From positions 13,915,710 through 13,979,709 of the forward strand of contig CP136062.1 in the NCBI GenBank assembly GCA_032622095.1: DNA of 64,000 nt, in the 5' to 3' direction. Below the pieces are notes generated by a model. The model was not told the DNA's origin. It did not search any database and saw only the letters and a list, made by a program, of their open reading frames with translations. Every line of letters starts with the position of its first letter. The first letter of the stretch is position 1. Positions 21,290 to 32,140 of this stretch are shown piece after piece. The position numbers and the translations under genes were made by a program. This DNA is from Siphonodentalium dalli. Lineage: Eukaryota; Mollusca; Scaphopoda; Gadilida; Siphonodentaliidae.

Positions 21290-21931
21290 TTATTTTTGCG
21301 ACGTTTCGGAATACCCGCATAAAATTCTGTTAATATTACGTCGGATAATATTTTTCATCTCTGCTGCATTTACGTTCCCATCGAGTATGATAACGGGAGC
21401 CGGTGCTAAAAACTTGGATTGTTTTATAAGCCATTCCTCGTGCAATTGGTGAAGCGATTGAATATATTCCAAGTTAATCGTCTCTTCCTCCTTTCTGGCT
21501 TGTGTTTTAATCCTCTCAGCGACAACTTCCGGTTTTGTTCGTAAATATATAATAAGGTCGGCTTTTATATACGAGTTTTGCAGAAGGCACACGAACCATT
21601 CCGTCAAAATATTATATTCTATTTCGGTCAGGTTGCCGCTTCGAAACAGATTTTCTGTAAATATATAATGTCCGCTGTATAGTGACCTTTTCATAAGTTT
21701 TATCGGCTTGGTAGTTTCTTGTTTGTGGCGCTTGGTAGAAGTCAATTGAACGTATGACTGAAACGTCATTGCCCACCTTTTTGCGTTGGTATACATTAAT
21801 TCCAAAGCGTTGACGCCTTCTATATTCCTCCATCGTTCAACCGGTTCTGCGTTTATACTCACTCGTGGATCCTCTTGACAATAACTAAGGAAAGTCGTTT
21901 TTCCCGCGCCTATATTGCCTTCTACGCACAC
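21290..21931 (-). CDS. Deoxynucleoside kinase (dNK/TK2-dCK family) carried by the Polinton
   Basis: The 214-codon frame contains the P-loop GNIGAGKTT, the substrate-site EPVERW, the RSLYSGHYIFTEN segment, and the lid region RIKTQARKEEE followed by LHQLHEEWL. This layout is very close to insect dNK and animal TK2. The family phosphorylates deoxynucleosides to raise dNTP pools, useful to a replicating virus-like element. Two oddities appear. No ATG occurs in frame between the upstream stop and the P-loop (the listed start is a GTG), so the start was lost or comes from an exon. The usual ERS glutamate is lysine here (KRS), at a position normally conserved. The frame is otherwise intact. Confidence 0.85.
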   Translation of the reverse strand: MCVEGNIGAGKTTFLSYCQEDPRVSINAEPVERWRNIEGVNALELMYTNAKRWAMTFQSYVQLTSTKRHKQETTKPIKLMKRSLYSGHYIFTENLFRSGNLTEIEYNILTEWFVCLLQNSYIKADLIIYLRTKPEVVAERIKTQARKEEETINLEYIQSLHQLHEEWLIKQSKFLAPAPVIILDGNVNAAEMKNIIRRNINRILCGYSETSQK

Positions 21932-21971
21932 TGTGTATTTGCTTCCTTCCTTTTTGTTTTTTTTCCTATAA

Positions 21972-22376
21972 TCACATAAAAATTTCCGTAAAAGGTAACT
22001 TTGTATCTATATCCGGTATAATGTTCCAGTATAGATCTGGTTGGTCCCCCGGTGATGCTATAATATCCATTATAGGTTCTTTTTCCGGATATATGTCTGT
22101 TCTGTGTTGAAGGATTTGTTTGCGCCTCCTTGATACTTTTGATAGTACGCTATATTGCTGGGTTGATACCGCGGTTTTTCTTTTTAGACGCAGAATAGCC
22201 GGTCGATATAGAGTGTTGGCCGCTACTTTCTTGGTATTATTCTTTATTCTTTGATCTATTATATGTGCTCGTAATATAACTGCGTTATATATTCCTTTTA
22301 TAGTCCCAATATATAGCAAAGGTTTATTTTTATCAGCGATATCCGCTAATAATTTGGTTACTCGAACGGCTTTCAT
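21972..22376 (-). CDS. Basic Polinton protein, 134 aa, unknown function
   Basis: ATG-started frame at the start of the leftward gene train, 234 bases inside the right inverted repeat. It is rich in Lys/Arg in the first 100 residues (RIKNNTKKV, RLKRKTAV, SRRRKQ), with a less charged C-terminus (DLYWNIIPDIDTKL). It ends just upstream of the nucleoside-kinase frame. No family is recognised. A basic nucleic-acid-binding or core-type protein is possible but unproven. Confidence 0.6.
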   Translation of the reverse strand: MKAVRVTKLLADIADKNKPLLYIGTIKGIYNAVILRAHIIDQRIKNNTKKVAANTLYRPAILRLKRKTAVSTQQYSVLSKVSRRRKQILQHRTDIYPEKEPIMDIIASPGDQPDLYWNIIPDIDTKLPFTEIFM

Positions 22377-22462
22377 TTATCTTCTATATAATATCTTCCC
22401 CTTTGTGATGGTAGCCGCTATGATAATACGTTGTTAGCTGTACTACTTTTGATCCTGGGGGG

Positions 22463-22471
22463 ATTTATATA
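22463..22471 (-). promoter_or_regulatory. TATA-box-like motif upstream of the right-arm gene train
   Basis: TATATAAAT on the minus strand, about 87 bases before the ATG at 22376 and just inside the right inverted repeat. Confidence 0.4.
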
Positions 22472-22609
22472 AGACGTGTTACTGTAGTGTGTGACCTTGT
22501 TGCGGCGTGCTTATCTCGTTAACCGAATTGTTGTGACTGATCTGTTGTTTGCCTATCACGCGCTATTCTCGTGATAACCTTGACCGATTTGTTGCAGAAA
22601 TTTTTGTTT

Positions 22610-23070
22610 GCCTATAACCTAGACGTACACGCCCCCCGATCACGCGCTAATGTCGTGATAACCTTTGCCAATTTGTTGCGGAATATATTGTTTACCCGTG
22701 ACCTAGACATATACACCCGTGATCACGCGCTATTCTCGTGATAACCTTCGCCGAAGTGTTTGCCCGGGACCTAGACGTACGCGCGTGGTTTATGCGCTAT
22801 TATGGTGATAACCTTCGCCCCCCGAATTGTTATATATAACTTAGACATACACACCCGTGATGACGCGCTATTCTAGTGATAACCTTCGCCGATTTGTTGC
22901 GGAATATTTTGTTTGACCTAGAGATACCCGCCACGATAACGCGCTATTCTGGTGATAACCTTCACCGATATACACCCACGCGTAGTGACCTGTAACCCCT
23001 GTTAGCTCAGGATCAGGCGCTGAGCAAACTCAAGTCAAACCGTCTACCCAAAAGGGTAGACTATACTACT
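22610..23070 (-). repeat. Polinton right terminal inverted repeat
   Basis: The mirror image of 11240-11700. It ends GACTATACTACT. Internally GTGATAACCTTCGCC-type cores recur at about 22656, 22737, 22808, 22877 and 22960, with a diverged sixth near 22570 that has no left-end partner. Confidence 0.9.
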
Positions 23071-23076
23071 TCTGAA
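23071..23076. repeat. Target-site duplication, right (TCTGAA)
   Basis: An exact copy of 11234-11239, directly abutting the CT end of the Polinton. Confidence 0.92.
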
Positions 23077-23377
23077 GACAAAAAAATAATCTACTTGTAT
23101 TGTTTTTAATCACAATTGCTGTAGCTAAAGAGAGTCCATTTCGGGCAAAAATATATCAAGGTAGTAGCTAGTATCACTTATTGGTCTTGATTTTAAGTTG
23201 AACGGTGATTATTAAAATTGTCCGATAACATTGTGTGCCGTTAAAAATTGTCTAATTGCATGTCCCATGTAAGAAAGTAGGCCAGGACATGGACTGAGAG
23301 CATGAATGCGTGAATGTATTATTCTTCTTTATCAATAAAAAAAAAGAAAAAAAAAGATGTTGATAATTAATACTTAC

Positions 23378-23497
23378 GGAGACACGATGTCCTGTCAGAC
23401 TGTAGTGAGTTACCATCATTACATGCACATGTGTACGAGCCAGATGGAGTATCACTACAGGCCTGACTACACACGTTCCTTAGGCATTCATTATCGT
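23378..23497 (-). CDS. Single EGF-like exon
   Basis: An exon of 120 nt with acceptor TTGCAG at 23498-23503 and donor GTAAGT at 23372-23377, phase 1 at both ends. It encodes a DNEC...C six-cysteine module (LRNVCSQAC...YTCACNDG...SCL). The DNEC start resembles a calcium-binding EGF. It is the last host exon before the Polinton in transcription order. The insertion lies within the next intron, 301 bases beyond the donor, so splicing must bridge more than 16 kb to exon 6581-6847. Confidence 0.88.
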
Positions 23498-24213
23498 CTG
23501 CAACAATAAAACATTGGTCTATAGCAACAACATACAACAATGGCGGATCTAATACATTTTGTTACTAATACGCAGAAATATTTTACCTGCAAATATCCAG
23601 CAAACAGACATTGACAAATTATTGTGCTATCACGATTACAATTCACAAAAGTTAACTAATTAAGAGCCGGAACTCCGCCAAAAGTAGGCTGACCTGGCCG
23701 ATTTTTCATGGACTGTATGATCAGCTTTTGCAACTAAAATATTGTTTTTGTAAATTTATGCGTGAGTAAACGAAGTAACATTGGGAGGTTAACCTCATAA
23801 CTTTGGTAAAAATCTTCAAAACTACATACGTTACACAGTTTGAAATGTTGAAAAATCTGACTGAGAGCTTTCCGATGAATGCAACAAGCCATATTTCTGA
23901 CTAAATCCTGAAAATTACCATAATTCTGATGTGTTTAAGGAGTTGATTATTTAGGGCATTACTATATTTGTGTAACATGTTTTTGTTTTTCGTTGCTGCA
24001 GGTTGGCAAGTCACTTACCAATCTGGGAGAACACTGACTGGCATTATTGTGTAATGAACTCGATCAAGATAGCGTTTAGCAAGTCTGATATACTGGTTAT
24101 CTTGTACCCTCCCCCACCCCCATGTGTAAAGTCGCGGGTGGGGGATTGGGAAGTAAAAGGGGTGGGGAATGCGGGGGGTTTCTGTGGGGGGATGGGGTAT
24201 AAAAATAACTTAC

Positions 24214-24336
24214 CGAAGCATGTGACATTATCTATGTCAAGGCTGAAGCCAGAGTTACAGAAACAGATCTCGTCCGCTCCGTCCACACGGCAGTTCTGAT
24301 TACATGTCACATTCTTAACAACGCAGGATGTCAATG
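24214..24336 (-). CDS. Single EGF-like exon
   Basis: An exon of 123 nt with acceptor CTTCAG at 24337-24342 and donor GTAAGT at 24208-24213, phase 1-1. It encodes LTSCVVKNVTCNQNC...ICFCNSGFSLDIDNVTC, with six cysteines. It lacks the DxDEC calcium signature, so it is probably a non-calcium EGF. A copy of its acceptor edge lies about 115 bases upstream, at 24451-24510. Confidence 0.87.
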
Positions 24337-24450
24337 CTGAAGAGAGAAACATCAAGATTAAAGGTTACATCCCATAGGGTACCTCACACAGATAGAATGA
24401 TCGGGGATATGTGGGGCCCTCAGTGGGAGTGTTACAGTATAACAGCTTTG

Positions 24451-24510
24451 ACTTACATGTCGCATCCTTAACGACGCAGGATGTCAAAGCTGAAGACAGA
24501 AACATCAAGA
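24451..24510 (-). repeat. Duplicate of the acceptor edge of exon 24214-24336
   Basis: It repeats, on the minus strand, the CTTCAG acceptor, the first 35 or so exon bases (TTGACATCCTGCGT...) and the following AACATCAAGATTAAAG intron piece. It then breaks off in an accidental ATGTAAGT donor-like sequence. It forms a potential micro-exon with both an acceptor and a donor. Confidence 0.7.
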
Positions 24511-24599
24511 TTAAAGTTACTCTCTTCAATCCTAAAATAAAACATCAGCACACAGTTGGCATTTTCTGGGGTGGGATATCTTCGTGTGTAATAAACGAA

Positions 24600-25128
24600 A
24601 GGATATATGACACCTTACCAGTAGGTATGTTATTTGGGTGTGTAATAGATATGCATGACACCTTAGCGGTAGGTATACACTATTTGGGTGTGTAATAGAT
24701 AAACATATGACACCTTACCAGTAGGTATGTTATTTGGGTGTGCAATAGATATACATATGACACTTCGCCAGTAGGTATATATTATTTGGGTGTGTAATAG
24801 ATATACATATGACATCTTACCATTAGTTATATATTATTTGGGTGTGTAATAGATATACATATAACATTTTACTGATAGGTATATATTATTTGGGTGTGTA
24901 ATAGATAAACATATGACATTTTACTGATAGGTATATATTATGTGGGTATGTAATAGACATACATATGACATTTTACTGATAGGTATATATTATGTTCATA
25001 TAATATATATACATATACAATTTTACTTATAGGTATATATTATGAGGGTGTATAATAGATATACATATGACACCTTACCGGTAGGTATATATTATTTGGG
25101 TGGGTAATAGATGTACATGACATCTTAC
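24600..25128. repeat. 51-bp tandem array derived from an exon's donor edge
   Basis: About ten copies of a unit of about 51 bp directly follow (minus sense) exon 25129-25254. Each minus-strand unit keeps a donor-like GGTAAGGTGTCATATG or a diverged form, then ATCTATTACACACCCAAATA. The first unit is continuous with the functional donor GTAAGATGTCAT. Copies further away have decayed donors (for example AGTAAAATG). Confidence 0.85.
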
Positions 25129-25254
25129 CTGTACATTTGGTGTTGTCTGTCGTATTTATGTCATATCCTGGATAACACTCACACGCAAAACGACCAATCA
25201 TATTACGGCAAACCTGTTCACAGTCATGTCTGCCACCAGTACACTCATCAATAT
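25129..25254 (-). CDS. Calcium-binding EGF exon
   Basis: An exon of 126 nt with acceptor TTTTAG at 25255-25260 and donor GTAAGATG at 25121-25128, phase 1-1. It encodes (D)IDECTGGRHDCEQVC...FACECYPGYDI...KC, the classic calcium-binding EGF pattern with DIDEC and six cysteines. It is flanked on the donor side by the 51-bp array. On the acceptor side a 50-base partial copy at 25262-25315 repeats an internal exon piece joined to a TATCTAAC-type junction. Confidence 0.9.
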
Positions 25255-25449
25255 CTAAAAATCAAATCGACCAATCATATTATGGCAAACATTTTCACAG
25301 TCATGATATCTAACATGGGAAATTAAATCAAATTTAAATAGACATCCAGGATTTCAAACCTCTAGTAAAGACAACAACAACAACATATGAGTAAGTTAAA
25401 CATGGGGAAAATAAAGATGTATCCAGGATTTCAAACATGCAGTAACAAC

Positions 25450-26585
25450 ATGAGATGGACTGTTGTCCGGTGCATACCCCCTTGTGGAATACCACCTAGT
25501 GCGGGCATACCTTTATCCTACGACTGATGTACTCAGACAGATGGACTGTTGTCCGGTGCATACCCGCTTATAGCATACCACATAGTGCGGGCATACCTTT
25601 AACCTACGACTGATATACTCAGACAGATGGACTATTGTCCGGTGCATAACCCCTTGTGGCAATCCGCCTAGTGCGGGCATACATTTAACCTACGACTGAT
25701 TTACTCAGACAGATGGGCTATTGTCCGGTGCATACCCCCTTGTAGCATACCACCTAGTGCGGGCATACCTTTATCCTGCGACTGATGTACTCAGACAGAT
25801 AGACTGTTGTCCGGTGCATACCCGCTTGTAGCATACCACCTAGTGCGGGCATACCTTTAACCTATGAATGATATACTCAAGACAGATGGACTGTTGTCCA
25901 GTGCATACACCCTTGCGGCAATCTGCCTAGTGCGGGCATACCTTTATCCTACGACTGATGTACTCAGACAGATGGACTGTTGTCCGATGCATACCCGCTT
26001 GTAGCATACCACCTAGTGCGATCATACCTTTAACCTACGACTGATATACTCAGACAGATGGACTGTTGTCCGGTACATACCCCTTGTAGCATACCACCTA
26101 GTGCGGGCATACCTTTATCCTACGACTGATGTACTCAGACAGATGGACTGTTGTCCGGTGCATACCCGCTTGTAGCATACAACCTAGTGCGATCATATCT
26201 TTAACCTATGAATGATATACTCAAGACAGATGGACTGTTGTCCGGTGCATACCCCCTTGTAGCATACCACCTAGTGCGGTCATACATTTAACCTATGAAT
26301 GATATACTCAAGACAGATGGACTGTTGTCCAGTGCATACCCCCTTGTGGCAATCTGCCTAGTGCGGGCACACCTTTATCCTACGACTGATGTACTCAGAC
26401 AGATGGACTGTTGTCCGGTGCATACCCGCTTGTAGCATACCACCTAGTGCGATCATACCTTTAACCTATGAATGATATACTCAAGACAGATGGACTGTTG
26501 TCCGGTGTATACCCCCTTGTGGCATACCGTTTAGTGCGGGCATACCTTTAACCTACGACTGATATACTCAGACAGATGGACCCAA
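25450..26585. repeat. 86-bp minisatellite, about 13 copies
   Basis: Units contain GATGGACTGTTGTCCGGTGC, ATACCACCTAGTGCGGGCAT and CCTACGACTGAT. Copies start about every 86 bases from 25464 to 26500. Sub-variants alternate (TGTAGCATACC against TGTGGCAATCTG), which hints at duplication of blocks of two or three units. I see no EGF exon edge in the unit. Confidence 0.88.
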
Positions 26586-29237
26586 AAATCAACATTTTCA
26601 TATAAACAAAGATGAATAACTGTAGAACGAAAAACCTGTATATGCCATATAGTGCTGAATATCCATACCAAATTATATTAAGATCAGAGCATTACTGTTC
26701 AAGTTATGGCCTGAACAGACATCCGACTGACCAAAAGGCCAACATTTTACAGATAACAAAGATGAACAACTCTAGAATGGAATACCAGAACAAAACAATT
26801 GACCCCTCTATTGAATGTCCTCATAGTATTTAACATCCACACCATGCAAATTCCATTGAAATCTATGCAAGCACTACTGTTGCAGTTATGACCTGAACAG
26901 ACACTGGAACGACCAAAAAACCAACATATCCAGATAAACAAAGATTAATTAACTCAAGAATGGAAATTATGAACAAAACGATTGAACCCTCTATTGAATG
27001 TCCTCATAATATCCATACCACATTTCAATGAAATCTGTACACTACTGTTTTAAGTTATGACATAAACAAACATCGGATAGATGGACGGACAGCGAGTCAA
27101 ATGAAAGGGTGTTTAAGTGGATAGTGGTTTACAAGCTCAGGTCTGTCCATATTAACGAGCTTAAATGAGGCATCAAAAAGTGCACCAACGAAAGAGGTTT
27201 AAGTGCTATTTTGAATATTGATATCAGCATACCACATATACAACATACATTATCTCTGAAACTCTGTTATTAGTAATTTGATGCGGATATATGTTTATAT
27301 GTGTTTTGTAAACTCTTCAGTACTGGAGAAAATAATAATTATTTGCAGATATATTATTATGATTGTCCAGGGTTAATGAGCTTAAGCCCTCGATCCTTCT
27401 GCTTGAATGCAAGAACGGTTAGGATAATCAACAGTTAATATGGCATTTACAAAAGGTTTAAGAGCTTAAAAGCTCTTAAACCACATTTAAACCAAAGTAC
27501 AAACCCCATAAATCCCTTTCGTTGTGCAGACGGACGACAAGATGGACGGATGGATGGACTCAGGTGCAAAACAGAATACCCCCCTTTTTAGCAGATATAA
27601 TACAAAGTAAAAAATGTACCCAGGATTTCAGACCAACATGTGAGTAAATAAGTCAAGATATAATTTCAATGAAACAAAATTTTTAACATTTATCCACGGT
27701 TTCAGACCTCAATTCATTGAACAGTTTTAAATCTTATACTACATCCCATATGGCACCTCACACAGATAGAATGATTACAGCTGAATGCTGTCTGCTCGGG
27801 TCTCAGAGTGGGTCTTTATAAAGTTATAAATCTGTAAGTCCAGATGGAATTTTTCTGCTTCATTATCTTATTTTGTTATCCTTCATCCCATTTTCCTCTC
27901 TTCTGATTGGCTGAGAGTGCGTCACATGGCGGGCCGTAAATCACCATATTACCCTCGAGGGTAACATTGTCTCAGTTATTGACCGCTCAGTTGTTACTAG
28001 TAAACACATAACTACGAAGAACTCAACGTGCAGAGATTGCAGAGATTCTCTGACAGCTCTCTAATAATTTCGAAAAACACTGTTTTTATAAACCCCATTG
28101 TATCATAACAACCGCGAACTGTGGTGTTTGCTAATTTGCATAATTGTGTTTTTTAGTTGCAATTAAAGCACGCTATGTATAAATGGTGTTATCGCGGACA
28201 CAAATCCGTTATAATGTATAATGTTACTATTGGACCTTTTTATATCAATAATAAAGACCGTGGGACAAATAGATAAACCTTATTATGCAGTTGGTGTGTG
28301 CTGCAGGCAATCGCACATACGATGTACATACGTTACAAATACGTTTGTGTACTAGTTCAAATAGCCACTCTTTACTGTTTATCAATTGACTATTTCTTTT
28401 CTTCAATACATTCCTCAGACTTCAGAGAATACCCGTATGTTGCGTAACAATCTGACATATGTCAATTTCTTTTTGCACTACTACAACGTATTAGTTTAAC
28501 ATTTTAGCAATCTGGAAATGAACACGTCTGTCGGCGTCTTCACGGCCATTTGAAACGAAACCGAACATTTCGCTGCATGGCTACTCAACTTCGAAATTTC
28601 CTTTACTCCTCTTTCCGTGAACCGATTGCCACCATGCATCCAGCAAACTGATCGGAGAATAGCTGCGCAAATGACGGGTCTGTTAATTGATCCAGATTAT
28701 GAATGTTTTATTTTCTAAATAGCGATGATTCCAACATAAAATTAACTTTTCGAAATGGATTAAAGAATATATGCGCGCATTTATGCCTGCTATTAGGGAG
28801 GTTCGTGTGTACTCCTTTGTCAGATAACAAAACAGTTATCACCCTTGTTTTCGTGAGACACGGGGATTTGTCGCCGCTCTCGACCTGGAATGTCATCCTC
28901 GGGCCTGGTGGCCCTCGGTGACATTCCAGGTCTCGAGCGGGCGACAAATCCCCGTGTCTCACTCAATCGCGGGCGATAACTGTATAGTATACAACCGTCA
29001 GTAAGCCCATCCCTGAGGATAAGCCAAGTCTATGTTTTTGCTCCCAAAAATTCATGGGGTGGACCTAGTAGATAAGCCCGTCCCAAAACAAAGCGTTTTC
29101 ATTAAATCAAATAATATACATGATGATTCCCATTAAACACGTCAAAAACTTCACCCCCTTGGGCTTTCTGATGGGTGTATACAGTCTGAAAATGTGAAAC
29201 TAATTGCACCACACTGCACCACACTGCATATACTGAC
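26586..29237. other. Intron sequence with degenerate repeats and a palindrome
   Basis: No gene is recognised. Three diverged repeats of about 150-170 bp with CCTCTATTGAATGTCCTCAT and GATGAACAACTCTAGAATGG lie at 26600-27060. A family C hairpin is at 27745-27820. A perfect-looking foldback is at 28832-28982 (separate entry). The rest is unremarkable AT-rich DNA. Confidence 0.55.
28832..28982. mobile_element. Foldback MITE with 53-bp arms
   Basis: The arms at 28853-28905 and 28910-28962 (GTGAGACACGGGGATTTGTC and its inverse) pair with few mismatches around a GGCCTGGTGGCC centre. An outer inverted pair ACAGTTATC / GATAACTGT frames the unit. Open frames on both strands across it are palindrome artefacts. 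Confidence 0.75.
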
Positions 29238-29357
29238 CGTTGCATGATGATTTGTCATTTTGTAGCGAGAATCCCGGTTCACACGAACATGTGAAGCTTC
29301 CATTGGTGTTTGTACATTGCTGAGAACATGAACTGGACACATCACATTCATCCACAT
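29238..29357 (-). CDS. Calcium-binding EGF exon
   Basis: An exon of 120 nt with acceptor AACAG ending at 29358 (minus sense) and donor GTCAGTATA at 29229-29237, phase 1-1. It encodes (D)VDECDVSSSCSQQC...SFTCSCEPGFSLQNDKSSC, with six cysteines and the DVDEC calcium motif. It reads cleanly with no visible damage. Confidence 0.9.
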
Positions 29358-31569
29358 CTGTTAAAAAAAATGTACATGTAGAGTAATGACCTAAATAATC
29401 AACTCCTTAACTACAGCTGAATTATGGGTAACTTTTCAGGATTTAGTCGGAAATATGGATAGTTGCCATTCAACGGAAAGCTCTCACTGAGAGCTTTCCG
29501 ATAACCGCTAAGTCACAAAGCAAGCAAACAGAATGTAAGTTTGCGGGTAAAACTGTAAGACTCAATCCATTTTATACTTTCGGTTTCACGTATGTCGGTT
29601 GTAATTTTACCTCTAGTTTGTTTTTGTACTTATTTTAAATGAAGTTTATCCTTCTGAAAATGTGTTAATAAATGGTGGAATGTGTGGGGGTTGCACAGTA
29701 AGACGAGTCCATTTTATAGTTTATTCCGATATGTACTTTCGTTTTTGCGCAAATCCGGCCGTATCCGGTGGAATTCTAAGTATTTTAACTTAGTTTATAC
29801 GAAGTGTCTGCTTCTTTATTACGCCACATGTATTGTGAGAGAATTTGTTTTTGTACCTTACTCAACCGTACCGATAGAATCACGTAGATGCTGAAATTGT
29901 AAAGTTAACGCCACCGGTGTATAATATGTTTTTGAAAATATGACTCAATCGTATCGATAGAGTCATGACATGCTGAAATTGTAAACTTAAAGTCACCGGT
30001 GTAGTAATATGTTGTGAAAATATAAATAATCTGATAGCCTGAAAATAATGTATAACCCATTGGGAGCCCCTGGTGTAGTGAAGTGAATTATGGGTAATTT
30101 TAATAGTAGCGCGCATGTCTGTTCTGTTAGAGTAATCGCGATCTTTTATTTTCTGGTCATCAAGTCAAAATTGTATCGTATACACAATGTGTTTGTACCG
30201 ATGCATGTATCGTGACTCGACTCGTTTTCGTGGTCATATAGGCCCTACATAAGATATGATCACGAAAACGAGCAGTCGCGAAATCTGATAGAATCGTACA
30301 TTCACTTCCAATAGTATAGATTCTCTTAATCTGCCGCGGATTTCCCAAAAATTGTACTTTCATTTTTAATAGGATTCTCCAAATTTTCACTTTTACTTTT
30401 CATTTTTACCACGCAAAGAGACCTTAGTTGACACATATATGACACACTGGCTGAGTTCATGACAAATAGTTTATATATAGCATTGCTTCTTTCATTTAAT
30501 TAAAGCTCACCTCGTTAAAACGCATGTCAAACGTATTTGTTTACAACTTGCATTGTGTGCAACAATTTGCAGTAGGTCCCTATTTGCGGAGGTCACTTTG
30601 CGGAAGTCCACGAATTCGCGGATGCCTCTAAAATGGGTGATATATGTAGATTTTAATGAGGGAACGGGTGCGTATATGTCAATTGATACGTATTTTAAAC
30701 AAATACGACACGACCATCACCATAGAGGTCTATCTGTTCTATCAATTATATATGCGCCGAGTTCACTTGGTGCAAATCAAACGGCGATAAATATTCTCGT
30801 GTGTCCTTAAAGTTGTGATTAAGATGAAGAATATTTATTAGATGTTATTTATTAAGTCAATCAAATAATGTTATTCATTAGTTAGTTATATATATATATA
30901 CACTCCCGGAGATTGCTGCGCGGGTATCCTGGTCACGCAAATTAAATCGCGGAGGTCCCCTAAAATGGGCGAAATATGTTGATCAATTGATACGTATTTT
31001 AAACAAATAACGACACGATCATCATAATAGAGGTCTGTTCTATCAAGTATATATGCGCCGAGTTCACTTGGTGCAAATCAAACGGCGATAATTAAATATT
31101 ATCGTGTGCCAGAAGGACTCCTTAAAGTTGTGAATAAGATGAAGAATGTTTATTAGATGTTATTTAATAAGTCAAATAATATAATTTGATTGACTTGTTA
31201 AATAACATCTAATAATAATATTCTTCATCTTATTCACAACTAACTAATGAATAATATTATTTGATTGACTTGTTAAATAACATCTAATATATATTCTTCA
31301 TCTTATTCACAACTTTAATGAGTCTTTCTGGCACACGAGAATATTATAGTCAATTCAATGTCAAATCGCGCCTTTCGCGGGGAAGCAGATGGGAACAGCC
31401 CGGACGAAATCGGGCCCACCAGCCAGTGTAATACAAAGCGAGACAGCTTGAAGAATGTATGTATAACACGAGCAAAGGGAAAACGTGGTATATGGAAGTA
31501 TCCAAATTTCCCACATGGAATTTGAAAGCTTGTTTATATTATAATTATATTATAATTTCCATTTATGGC

Positions 31570-32140
31570 TAATAATATGGCTGAATAGGTCACTCTCATC
31601 GGTTTTCTGTGATAAAGTTACCCAGGTTCCTGAAATTGTGATAAAGTTACCCAGGTTTGAGAAGCATGTGATAAAGTTACCCAGGTTAATAATAGTTCAT
31701 GTTTAGCAACAAATTATTGATTTTTGTGATCAAAATGACGAACTACAGTACTAATATGTCTTAATTTATGCTTGATAAGGGCTATTACTTGCCAAAACTA
31801 AACAATATTTCCCTCTGTCACTTTTAAATCGAGTTGATATTGTGAGATTTGCTTAACCTGGGTAACTTTATCACAATTCTCACCAACCTGGGTAAGTTAT
31901 CAAAATGACGAACTACAGTACTAATATGTCTTAATTTATGCTTGATAAGGGCTATTACTTGCCAAAACTAAACAATATTTCCCTCTGTCACTTTTAAATC
32001 GAGTTGATATTGTGAGATTTGCTTAACCTGGGTAACTTTATCACAATTCTCACCAACCTGGGTAAGTTTATCACAAAATTAGGAACCTGGGTAACTTTAT
32101 CACAGAAAACCGGCGAGAGTGACTTATTCAGCAATAATAT
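31570..32140. mobile_element. Foldback element with subterminal 19-mer repeats
   Basis: Inverted ends around GGCTGAATAGGTCACTCTC and its inverse frame about 570 bp. Just inside each end are three to four copies of GTGATAAAGTTACCCAGGTT, in opposite orientation at the two ends. A segment of about 173 bp (31731-31896) is repeated in tandem at 31904-32070. The repeated 19-mers look like transposase binding sites (inference). Confidence 0.7.

Larger units (their letters stand above)
11240..23070. mobile_element. Polinton/Maverick element, internally deleted
   Basis: The element is 11,831 bp long, delimited by terminal inverted repeats starting AGTAGTATAGTCTAC and by an exact 6-bp target duplication. 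It carries the Polinton set of protein-primed DNA polymerase B, DDE integrase and A32/FtsK-type ATPase, plus PC4-like, two-TM and nucleoside-kinase genes. Genes converge on a point near 17890. Intact Polintons are usually 15-20 kb and also encode capsid proteins and a maturation protease; none is visible here. The polymerase is broken by a stop, two frameshifts and a 3' truncation, so this copy could move only with help. The inverted repeats differ at only three of roughly the first 125 positions, which suggests a fairly recent insertion. The element's rightward boundary genes run in the same direction as the host EGF gene. Confidence 0.95.

Noticed and set aside
28703-28962. Frames on both strands sharing RHGDLSP
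   Set aside because: The same peptide appears on both strands because the sequence is a palindrome.
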